Origin: Riemerella columbina
Lineage (GTDB): Bacteria; Bacteroidota; Bacteroidia; Flavobacteriales; Weeksellaceae
Assembly (NCBI RefSeq): GCF_030517065.1
Contig: NZ_CP103950.1
Span: 1,980,715-2,044,714, forward strand
DNA: 64,000 nucleotides
Direction of reading: 5' to 3'
Of this stretch, positions 53,134-60,724 are shown one piece after another. Made by a program: the position numbers and the translations under genes. Numbering within the stretch: the stretch's first letter is position 1; every line of letters begins with the position of its first letter. Below the pieces are notes generated by a model that ran no database searches, was not told where the DNA came from, and was given only the letters and a program-made list of their open reading frames with translations.

Positions 53134-54110
53134 ATTCTGTATTTTAGAAAAAATTTAACCTCATGCTCAGGGTTTTGAGTTTGCCATAATTGATTGAGTT
53201 CATCGTATTTTTCTTTGTTATAAATAGCACCTGAAAGGAAAAATGGACGATTATAATCTGAGAATAAGGATTTATATTTAAACAAAGAATCCTCGGGATC
53301 ACCTGAACGTCCTCCTCCTAAATTAAAATATTTTATACCTCTTTCTTTTGCTATACTCGCTATTTTTTCAAAAATAAAATAATTAGCATTATGATTCTTC
53401 TGTACATTATAATTATTACCTGAAAGAAAATAATGAACAAAATCTCGACTAAAAATATAAAATGAAGATGATAGTATAGTTTCTTCATAATAGATATTAT
53501 ACAATTCTATTTCTTTTATTTTTAGAACTTTATTATAGAAATCTTTATCAAAATAAAAAAAAGATTGAGCATTATTTTTATCCATAGTTTCATTGTACAA
53601 TTTCATGAATGCTCCTATATCTTCACTCTTTCTTATTTTCAACTCTCTATCACATTTTCGTAATTTGCCTCTTGTTCTTGATGCGTAGCCTTCCCATCTT
53701 TCTTCATCTGATAAACTCAAATCCATCAATACTACATTTCTATCTTTAGTATAGAAAGAAAATTGATTTTTTAAAATAAAATGACTCTCATTAAAAGGAT
53801 GGTAACGCACAAACTCCGCTATGATATTTTCCTCTTTACATTTATTTTGATAGGCTGTCCACGCTTTTTCGATGAATACCATATCATCAGTATTGCAGAG
53901 ATAACCACCATAACCATAAGCGGTTTCTAAGTCGTAATAAATTTCATCTAACAGCACCTCGCCCACTTGGCGTATGGGTCTTTTTATGGTGAGTTGATAA
54001 AATGTTTTATCACCCTCAGTATATTCAAATTCAAAAATAGAATCACCCTCTTTTAAATAGAGTGCTACATAATCTTTTTGATAATAAATATCTTGTCTTA
54101 AATCCATCAT
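53130..54110 (-). CDS. FemAB/BioF2-type GNAT acyltransferase in the nonulosonate cluster
   Basis: A 326-residue protein of the BioF2-like/FemAB GNAT group: YASRTRGKLRKCDRELKIRK, LYNETMDKNNAQSFFYF, IFSRDFVHYFLSGNNYN and KYFNLGGGRSGDPEDSLFKY. It directly follows legC and overlaps legI by 4 nt, the place where an N-acetyltransferase (LegH) is needed. It may acylate the 4-amino group made by LegC, perhaps with an unusual acyl or aminoacyl group; this is an inference. The gene is far more AT-rich (15-42% GC in sampled lines) than its neighbours (47-55%). Confidence 0.75.
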   Translation of the reverse strand: MMDLRQDIYYQKDYVALYLKEGDSIFEFEYTEGDKTFYQLTIKRPIRQVGEVLLDEIYYDLETAYGYGGYLCNTDDMVFIEKAWTAYQNKCKEENIIAEFVRYHPFNESHFILKNQFSFYTKDRNVVLMDLSLSDEERWEGYASRTRGKLRKCDRELKIRKSEDIGAFMKLYNETMDKNNAQSFFYFDKDFYNKVLKIKEIELYNIYYEETILSSSFYIFSRDFVHYFLSGNNYNVQKNHNANYFIFEKIASIAKERGIKYFNLGGGRSGDPEDSLFKYKSLFSDYNRPFFLSGAIYNKEKYDELNQLWQTQNPEHEVKFFLKYRI

Positions 54111-55253
54111 TTATCTTACACTACTTGGGATATTTACAATTCGGTCTTCTAAAAACTCGGCGTTGGTTTGGGCATCTTTTTGGCAATGGGCATACATTGG
54201 TAAGTGGTGCATCAGCGTCCAGATGGGGCGTGTCATCACTTGGTGGGCATTGGTGTATTGCAAAAAGGCATCTCGCTCTTTTCGGTTTTCTAATTCTACG
54301 CACATCAACCAATAATTTGCTCGGGTGTTGGGCGTTTCAGTGCGAAATTTAAAATCGGTGCCAGCAAAAAAGGCTTCATAGGCTTTTGCCAACGCCCTCT
54401 TATCCTCCAAATAACGAGGCAACAGCTCCAATTGGGCACACGCCAACGCGGCGTTGAGGTTGGGCATTCGGTAGTTATAGCCAATTTCATCGTGAAAAAA
54501 TTCATACGGATGTGGCTTTTTTGCTGTGGTGGTCAGGTATTTTGCTTGGGTACCTAAATGTTCATCATTCGTAACGATGGCACCGCCACCGCCACAGGTC
54601 ACAATCTTGTTTCCATTAAACGAAAAACAGCCCATCAAACCTAATGATCCCGAGGGTTTGCCGTGGTACTCGCTGCCCAAAGATTCGGCGGCATCTTCTA
54701 CAATCGGAAGGTGCCACGCTTGGCAAACGGCGATCAATTCATTCATATGCACTGGAAATCCGAAGGTATGCATCGGCACGCAGGCAGCGATTTTCCGACC
54801 TGTTTTTTTATTGTAGCAAGCCTCGCCACGCAGCTCGGCATTTTCTATCAAAAACGCTTCTAATGCCTTGGGCGACAGTCCCATCGTGTCTAAATCTACA
54901 TCTACAAAAACGGGGATGGCTTGGTTGTAACTGATGGCATTCGCCGTAGCGATAAAGGAGAGGGATTGTGTAATGACCTCGTCGCCAGCCTCCACGCCCA
55001 CCAACCGAAGTGCTACCTGCAAAGCGGCAGTGCCATTGACCACGGCAACGGCTTTTTGGGTCTGCGTAACGGCTTGCATCTGCCCTTCAAAAGCATCTAC
55101 AAAAGCCCCCACAGAGGACACAAAAGTGGAATCGATGGTCTCCAAAAGGTATTTTTTCTCATTCCCACGAAACCGAGGCTCGTGCAGCGGAATAAAATCG
55201 GTGGTTTGGTATTGTTCCTGAACGAATTGTATCAGTTGGTCGGCTTTTTCCAT
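54111..55253 (-). CDS. legC: LegC-family aminotransferase
   Basis: A 380-residue PLP enzyme of the DegT/DnrJ/EryC1 family that puts an amino group on the 4-keto sugar made by the dehydratase. It has NGTAALQVALRLVGVEAGDE, VITQSLSFIATANAISYN, VEDAAESLGSEYHGKP and the PLP Lys216 in FSFNGNKIVTCGGGG. The NGNK form and length fit the LegC group found in nonulosonate clusters. It abuts the acyltransferase gene and starts 7 nt after legB. Confidence 0.9.
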   Translation of the reverse strand: MEKADQLIQFVQEQYQTTDFIPLHEPRFRGNEKKYLLETIDSTFVSSVGAFVDAFEGQMQAVTQTQKAVAVVNGTAALQVALRLVGVEAGDEVITQSLSFIATANAISYNQAIPVFVDVDLDTMGLSPKALEAFLIENAELRGEACYNKKTGRKIAACVPMHTFGFPVHMNELIAVCQAWHLPIVEDAAESLGSEYHGKPSGSLGLMGCFSFNGNKIVTCGGGGAIVTNDEHLGTQAKYLTTTAKKPHPYEFFHDEIGYNYRMPNLNAALACAQLELLPRYLEDKRALAKAYEAFFAGTDFKFRTETPNTRANYWLMCVELENRKERDAFLQYTNAHQVMTRPIWTLMHHLPMYAHCQKDAQTNAEFLEDRIVNIPSSVR

Positions 55254-55260
55254 ATCAGAA

Positions 55261-56448
55261 TTACATCTTACTGTCTAAATATTTGCCCGTTTCTTTATGG
55301 TTGAAATTAGGGAGCATTTTCATAAATAAATCTACAATCTGGGGTTTATCCCATTTTTTATCGGCTCTAAGTTGGGCTATGGTTTCCTCAAAAAGTGCCA
55401 ATTTATCTTCCTCCACAGTCAGTTCGTTTTTGATGATGCCAATGTTTTCAAAGGCTTCCATATCTAAGGTTTCCTGCGTGGTATAGAATTCTTCAAAGTC
55501 TTTTTCGCCCGTGGTATCACTCAGCGTAAATAGGCACGGCCATTTTTTATCGTTGGGCAAAGTCTGGACTAAATTTCGTGCTTCTGCCTCTGTATCACAG
55601 AGATAAGGCGTGTAACCTTTGGCGGCTAAATATTTAACTGCAATGTCTGAAAAGGTGATCAAGTGTAGATGCTCGCTGAGTTTCGGAAAAAAAATGTCTC
55701 TATTTTCGCCAAAAATGCAGGACATCAGGCACAGCTCGCCAGATTCTTTGGGAATCACGAAATAGCGCTTGATATCTTTGGGTGCCACAATGGGCTGTTT
55801 TTTCTCTAATCGTTGGTTGAAACCGTGCAATAGCGAGCCATCGGAAAAGGCAACATTGGCAAAACGAGCGGTAGAAATGGTGATCTCTTGGCTCCTTCTC
55901 ATCAAAAACATTTCCATAATCCGCTTAGATGCACCCATCATATTCACAGGGTTGGCGGCTTTATCGGTAGATACGCAAAAGTATTTTTTCACCCCTTTGT
56001 CAATGGCTTGTTGCAGGGTTTTATCGGTATTGAGGATGTTTACCTCTATCATTCGCATCAGTGTATAAGGGTCTTTTTCACTGCGAACATGCTTCAATGC
56101 TGAAAAATTGAGCACATAATCATAATCGCCATCGGCAGCCCAAAAAGCATCGTACTCCACAGAGCCAATATCCAACGCAAAGGTCTGGAAATCACCATCA
56201 ATATACCCATAGGCACTGCGGATATCACGCACCAACTCCACCATATTGTTCTCGCTGATGTCCACCACATGGAGCTTTTTGGGGTTTCTTTTAAAAATTT
56301 CCTTCACCGTAGCACTGCCGATAGATCCCGCTCCGCCTATCACTAAAAACTTGGAGCGTGAAACGATCTCCGCCAACACCTCACGATGCGTGGCTATATC
56401 TGTGGTAAATAATTCTTTATCCCTGCCGATAAGGTTTAAGGTGGTCAT
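55261..56448 (-). CDS. legB: NDP-HexNAc 4,6-dehydratase (LegB role, PglF/FlaA1-like)
   Basis: A 395-residue soluble extended SDR that should make the 4-keto-6-deoxy sugar which starts the nonulosonate route. The NAD site is GGAGSIGS at residues 38-45, followed by VSTDKAANPVNMMGASK. The usual YxxxK is changed to Met171-x3-Lys175 with Asp162-Lys163, the pattern of PglF/FlaA1/WbpM dehydratases. The membrane helices of PglF are absent. Campylobacter LegB is a different, shorter SDR, so this is a functional rather than close match. Confidence 0.85.
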   Translation of the reverse strand: MTTLNLIGRDKELFTTDIATHREVLAEIVSRSKFLVIGGAGSIGSATVKEIFKRNPKKLHVVDISENNMVELVRDIRSAYGYIDGDFQTFALDIGSVEYDAFWAADGDYDYVLNFSALKHVRSEKDPYTLMRMIEVNILNTDKTLQQAIDKGVKKYFCVSTDKAANPVNMMGASKRIMEMFLMRRSQEITISTARFANVAFSDGSLLHGFNQRLEKKQPIVAPKDIKRYFVIPKESGELCLMSCIFGENRDIFFPKLSEHLHLITFSDIAVKYLAAKGYTPYLCDTEAEARNLVQTLPNDKKWPCLFTLSDTTGEKDFEEFYTTQETLDMEAFENIGIIKNELTVEEDKLALFEETIAQLRADKKWDKPQIVDLFMKMLPNFNHKETGKYLDSKM

Positions 56449-56463
56449 TTTTTTCTATTTTTT

Positions 56464-58254
56464 TTAAATTTCTTGTAGGGCTACCATTCTTTTGAATTTA
56501 TCCGACTGGTCTACCAATTCTTGGAACTGCCCACTATTGATGATTTTTCCTTTTTCTAATAAACAAATATGGTCTACATTTTTAATGGTTGAGAGCCTAT
56601 GGGCAATAATTACCATAGTCAGTTTACCATGCAGCATATCAATATTTTCTTTGATAAACCTCTCTGTTTCAGAGTCTAATGCAGAAGTTGCCTCATCCAT
56701 AATGAGAAGCTCTATATCTTTGTACAATTCTCTGGCGATGGAGATTCTCTGCTTTTGTCCTCCTGAGATTAAAATTCCATTATTCCCCAAAGGCGCATCT
56801 TCTTTATTTTCTAAATCAAGGGCGAAGGCTCTTAAAGAAACCATCTCTAAAGTTCGCCAGAATCGCTCGAGGTTTTCTTCTGTTTTAGGTGCCCAAAAGG
56901 TTACATTATTAAATAAAGTATCATCAAATATGACAGGCTCTTGGGTAATATAGCCTATTTTATTTCGGTAAGAAGCTAAATTGGTGTGGTAGATGCTTTT
57001 GTCATTTACCATTAATGTTCCCGAAGTTGGGGCTTGTAGTCCACAAATAATGTTTGCCAAAGTGGTTTTTCCCGCTCCACTTTCTCCCACAAATGCCACC
57101 GAAGTATTTTTCTTGATGGTTAAATTGATATGGTCTAATATCGTTTTGGTGCCGTAGTTTAGCGTAATATTTTTTGCTGAAATAGTGTTTATATCTTCAA
57201 TGGATTCTGCGTATTCCTTTTCTGAATAGTGATCCAATTGTGAGAATAGTTTTTCAATTGCTTCTACTCCTGCCGATGAGCTGATGAAACTCATATAAGA
57301 GTTTTGCATTGATACCAAATAACCTAATGAACGATAAAACATTAAAAGACTGGCTAATATAGGTCCAATATCTTTGTGCAAAACTTGGATTTGAATCATC
57401 AAAACGGCACAAATAATAATCATAATAGAGGGTTCCCGTAGCGCCTCTGATAAGGAAGTAATTTTATTCATTTTATAAGTTACTTCCTCTCCTAATAGAA
57501 TATTTTTTTTCAGCCGACCGATATATTTGTTAAAAGAATTGGTGGCTTTCAGGTATTTGAAGTTATGAATGGCTTGTACCAAATGTCCGAAAAAATCCTC
57601 TCCTATCGCAGTAAGCTGTCGTGATTTTTCACGCACAAAATGGTTTAAATATTTGTAGAAGAAATTGGATAAAATCCCTCCGATAGCCACTAAAATAGCA
57701 AACTGCCAATCCAATACCACCGCCAAACCTACATAAGTAGTCAGCATTACGATATTTTGTATGGAGGTAAAATAGCCAATCATCGCTGCAATAACGCGTA
57801 CCGCCTCCTGTGTCATACTATTTTGTAGTTTTCCAGAATCCATCTTGGTGAATCCTTCATATGAGAGGTGGTATAAAGCATCGGCTAATTTCAACCTAAC
57901 TTTTCGCATAGATGAAAGCCGAAGTTTATTAAAATAAATCAATTTAGCGTAGACAATAGCCGCTTTTATAATGAATATAAACACGATGAGTAGCACAGCA
58001 TTGGTCAAGTTAAAATCTAACCCCACCCAATGAAAACCATCAGCAATAATCTGAAATTTCCCTAAATTTTCATCATCGTTTTGTCCTTGTTGTGTGGCTA
58101 ATTTAATCACAGGAATAAACATTGTCAACCCCAAACCATCCATAAGCCCCACCAAAAAGTTGAGGATGATATATCCGTAGATATGCCACCCTACCAATTT
58201 TTTGAAGTAATTGAAAAAACCTAAGGTTGATATTTTATTTTCTTTGGTATCCAT
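56464..58254 (-). CDS. ABC exporter (fused membrane and ATPase domains), PglK/MsbA-like
   Basis: A 596-residue half-transporter: six membrane segments in residues 30-330, then an ATPase domain with GESGAGKTTLANIICGLQ (Walker A), LISGGQKQRISIAREL (signature), LLIMDEATSALD (Walker B) and an H-loop in IIAHRLST. In this operon it probably flips a lipid-linked oligosaccharide, as PglK does in Campylobacter; an MsbA-like or other lipid role cannot be excluded. Its ATG overlaps the ugd stop codon by one nt. Confidence 0.88.
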   Translation of the reverse strand: MDTKENKISTLGFFNYFKKLVGWHIYGYIILNFLVGLMDGLGLTMFIPVIKLATQQGQNDDENLGKFQIIADGFHWVGLDFNLTNAVLLIVFIFIIKAAIVYAKLIYFNKLRLSSMRKVRLKLADALYHLSYEGFTKMDSGKLQNSMTQEAVRVIAAMIGYFTSIQNIVMLTTYVGLAVVLDWQFAILVAIGGILSNFFYKYLNHFVREKSRQLTAIGEDFFGHLVQAIHNFKYLKATNSFNKYIGRLKKNILLGEEVTYKMNKITSLSEALREPSIMIIICAVLMIQIQVLHKDIGPILASLLMFYRSLGYLVSMQNSYMSFISSSAGVEAIEKLFSQLDHYSEKEYAESIEDINTISAKNITLNYGTKTILDHINLTIKKNTSVAFVGESGAGKTTLANIICGLQAPTSGTLMVNDKSIYHTNLASYRNKIGYITQEPVIFDDTLFNNVTFWAPKTEENLERFWRTLEMVSLRAFALDLENKEDAPLGNNGILISGGQKQRISIARELYKDIELLIMDEATSALDSETERFIKENIDMLHGKLTMVIIAHRLSTIKNVDHICLLEKGKIINSGQFQELVDQSDKFKRMVALQEI

Positions 58255-59567
58255 TAGCCTTCTATGATTTTTCTACCTATACTTTTATAGTAAAATCCAC
58301 TGCCCTCTACTTGGTCTAAAGAAAAGACATTCCGACCATCAAAAATAGCGCGGTGGTTCATTTTTTCTGCCATCAATTGGAAGTTGGGGTTTTTAAACTC
58401 TGACCACTCTGTCGCAATCAATAGGGCATCTGCGCCTTCTAATGCAGAGTACATATCTTCCGCATAGCTGATGCGGTCGCCTAAAATCTTTCTAACATTC
58501 GCTTCCGCTATTTGGTCGTAAGCCTTTACTGTAGCCCCTTTATCTAAAAGGATTTTAATATTATCCAAAGAAGAAGCCTCGCGGATATCATCGGTATTGG
58601 CTTTAAAAGCTAAGCCCCAAAGTGCAATTTTTTTACCTTTCAAATCACCACCGAAATAGTTTTCTATATCTGATACCAGCACGACTTTTTGCGATTGGTT
58701 GACCTCTTCGGTAGATTCCAAAATTTGGAAGTCAAAGTTTTGTTGTTTCCCTGATTTTATCAAAGCCTTCACATCTTTCGGAAAGCAACTGCCACCGTAG
58801 CCAATCCCTGGGAATAGAAAACGGTGCCCAATTCTATCATCACTCCCCATACCAAGGCGAACTTTATCCACATCTGCACCCACTTTTTCGCAGAAATTAG
58901 CAATTTCGTTCATAAAGGTAATCTTAACCGCTAAGAAGGAATTGGCTGCATATTTAGTTAATTCCGATGATTTTTCATCCATAAAAATAATAGGCACTCC
59001 CGTATTGGTAAAAGGTTGGTAGATTTTTGCCATAATATTTTTAGCCTTTTCAGAAGAAGTGCCCACCACAACCCTCGCAGGGTTCATAGAATCCTTTACA
59101 GCAAAGCCTTCACGCAAAAATTCTGGATTGGAAACCACATCAAAATCTACTGAAGTTTTAGAAGCGACCACCGCTCTCACTTGGTCTGCGGTTCCCACGG
59201 GTACCGTTGATTTATTCACGATCACCTTGTATTCCGTCATCATCTCACCGATGTCCTCAGCAACTTTTAAAACATAAGACAAATCCGCAGAGCCATCTTC
59301 CCCTGGAGGGGTTGGCAATGCCAAAAATATCACTTCGGACTGGCTGACAGCCTCTTCTAATTTTGTAGTGAAAAATAAGCGCTGGGCGTGGATATTTCTC
59401 AAAAACATTTCTTCCAAGTTCGGCTCGTAGATTGGCACGATGCCTTTCTTCATTCCCTCTACTTTTTGCTCATCTATATCTACGCAAAATACAGTATTTC
59501 CTAACTCAGCTAAGGTAGTTCCTGTAACCAAACCCACATAGCCTGTTCCTACGATAGTGATATTCAT
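58254..59567 (-). CDS. ugd: UDP-glucose 6-dehydrogenase
   Basis: It oxidises UDP-glucose to UDP-glucuronic acid with NAD. The 437-residue enzyme has the Rossmann start MNITIVGTGYVGLVTGTTLA, VNKSTVPVGTAD, NPEFLREGFAVKDSMNP and the active-site Cys in GIGYGGSCFPKDVKAL. It is the first gene of the 16-gene operon and supplies an acidic donor sugar for the glycan. UDP-HexNAc dehydrogenases of the same family have similar motifs, so the exact hexose is likely but not certain. Confidence 0.92.
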   Translation of the reverse strand: MNITIVGTGYVGLVTGTTLAELGNTVFCVDIDEQKVEGMKKGIVPIYEPNLEEMFLRNIHAQRLFFTTKLEEAVSQSEVIFLALPTPPGEDGSADLSYVLKVAEDIGEMMTEYKVIVNKSTVPVGTADQVRAVVASKTSVDFDVVSNPEFLREGFAVKDSMNPARVVVGTSSEKAKNIMAKIYQPFTNTGVPIIFMDEKSSELTKYAANSFLAVKITFMNEIANFCEKVGADVDKVRLGMGSDDRIGHRFLFPGIGYGGSCFPKDVKALIKSGKQQNFDFQILESTEEVNQSQKVVLVSDIENYFGGDLKGKKIALWGLAFKANTDDIREASSLDNIKILLDKGATVKAYDQIAEANVRKILGDRISYAEDMYSALEGADALLIATEWSEFKNPNFQLMAEKMNHRAIFDGRNVFSLDQVEGSGFYYKSIGRKIIEG

Positions 59568-59599
59568 ATTTTATCTTTAAAATGTAGTCTAAATTTTTG

Positions 59600-59630
59600 C
59601 AAAATTACTCAAAAAATACATCCTATACAA
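59600..59630 (-). promoter_or_regulatory. Promoter for the 16-gene nonulosonate/glycan operon
   Basis: On the minus strand TTG (59630-59628), 20 nt and TAATTTTG (59607-59600) match the flavobacterial consensus. The box ends 32 nt before the ugd start. No further promoter of this quality was noticed within the tightly packed downstream genes, though these were not searched exhaustively. Confidence 0.65.
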
Positions 59631-59782
59631 CAAACCCTCCCTTTTATTTAAGCCCTTATTTTCATTATTATTACCATAAAATCGGTGCTTTTTCATCTCG
59701 TTATTTTTTGATTGAAAGAGATTATCTGCGCCCCAACCTTCTTCATATCAAAAAATTATTTATCTTTATCAAAAAAATTACG

Positions 59783-60661
59783 ATGAACTATACACAACCG
59801 ATGCTGCCTTCTGGCGCTTTAAAAGATAAAGTCGCTATAGTAACGGGCGGCGGCAGTGGACTTGGGAAGGCGATGTCCAAATATTTTTTAGAATTAGGTG
59901 CCAAAGTGGTGATCACCTCAAGAAACCTTGAAAAACTGAAAGCCACAGCACAAGAGTTAGAAGCCGAAACTGGTGGGCAAGTATTAGCCTTGCCTTGCGA
60001 TGTTCGCCATTACGACGAGGTTACCGCTATGGTAGAGGCAACGTTGGAAGCTTTTGGGTCAATTGATATCCTCCTCAACAATGCTGCGGGCAACTTCATC
60101 TCCCCTACCGAGCGCCTTTCTGCCAATGCTTTTGATGTGATTATTGACATCGTGCTTAAGGGCTCTAAAAACTGTACCCTCGCTGTAGGGAAACATTGGA
60201 TAGACCAGAAAAAACAAGGGACCATCCTCAATATTGTAACCACTTATGCTTGGACAGGCTCCGCCTATGTGGTGCCTTCTGCGTGTGCCAAAGCGGGCGT
60301 TTTAGCGATGACCCGAAGTCTCGCGGTGGAATGGGCGAAATACGATATTAGAACCAATGCTATAGCACCTGGACCTTTCCCTACCAAAGGAGCGTGGGAG
60401 CGATTGCTGCCTGGCGATTTGGCAGAAAAATTTGATATGAGAAAAAAAGTACCTCTAAAAAGAGTGGGCGAGCATCAGGAATTAGCCAATTTAGCGGCTT
60501 ACTTGGTGTCCGATTTTTCCGCTTACATCAATGGGGAAGTGATTACCATAGATGGTGGCGAGTGGCTGCAAGGGGCTGGCGAATTCAATATGTTGGAACA
60601 AATCCCTACTGAAATGTGGGATGCCTTAGAGGCGATGATTAAAAGTAAAAAATCATCATAG
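59783..60661 (+). CDS. SDR oxidoreductase, 2,4-dienoyl-CoA reductase-like
   Basis: A 292-residue classical SDR. It has VTGGGSGLGKAMSKYF (NADP site), LLNNAAGNFISPTERL, and a C-terminus that fits peroxisomal-type 2,4-dienoyl-CoA reductases (APGPFPTKGAWERLLPG, YINGEVITIDGGEW). In the catalytic segment NIVTTYAWTGSAYVVPSACAK the usual Tyr is not in a standard YxxxK, but this dienoyl-CoA reductase subgroup also lacks it and uses a Lys. A role in unsaturated fatty acid oxidation is likely. The start at 59783 matches the conserved N-terminus; a longer open frame upstream overlaps the ugd promoter. Confidence 0.85.
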   Translation: MNYTQPMLPSGALKDKVAIVTGGGSGLGKAMSKYFLELGAKVVITSRNLEKLKATAQELEAETGGQVLALPCDVRHYDEVTAMVEATLEAFGSIDILLNNAAGNFISPTERLSANAFDVIIDIVLKGSKNCTLAVGKHWIDQKKQGTILNIVTTYAWTGSAYVVPSACAKAGVLAMTRSLAVEWAKYDIRTNAIAPGPFPTKGAWERLLPGDLAEKFDMRKKVPLKRVGEHQELANLAAYLVSDFSAYINGEVITIDGGEWLQGAGEFNMLEQIPTEMWDALEAMIKSKKSS

Positions 60662-60670
60662 AAAACAAAA

Positions 60671-60703
60671 AAAACAGGCACTACTTATTGCGTGCCTGTT
60701 TTT
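60671..60703. terminator. Bidirectional terminator between the SDR and clpB genes
   Basis: AACAGGCAC (60673-60681) and GTGCCTGTT (60692-60700) form a 9-bp stem with a 10-nt loop; T residues follow on the plus strand and the A-rich lead gives a T run on the minus strand. It serves both convergent genes. Confidence 0.9.
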
Positions 60704-60724
60704 CTCAATTATTTATATTTTATT

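Noticed and set aside
53130..54110. FemAB-like protein as a peptidoglycan interpeptide bridge enzyme.
   Set aside because: Bridge-forming FemX enzymes are not expected in a Gram-negative envelope, and the 4-nt overlap with legI points to the nonulosonate pathway.
59597..59782. Long N-terminal extension of the SDR gene.
   Set aside because: It is Tyr/Phe-rich, unlike any SDR N-terminus, and overlaps the divergent ugd promoter; the ATG at 59783 gives the conserved start.
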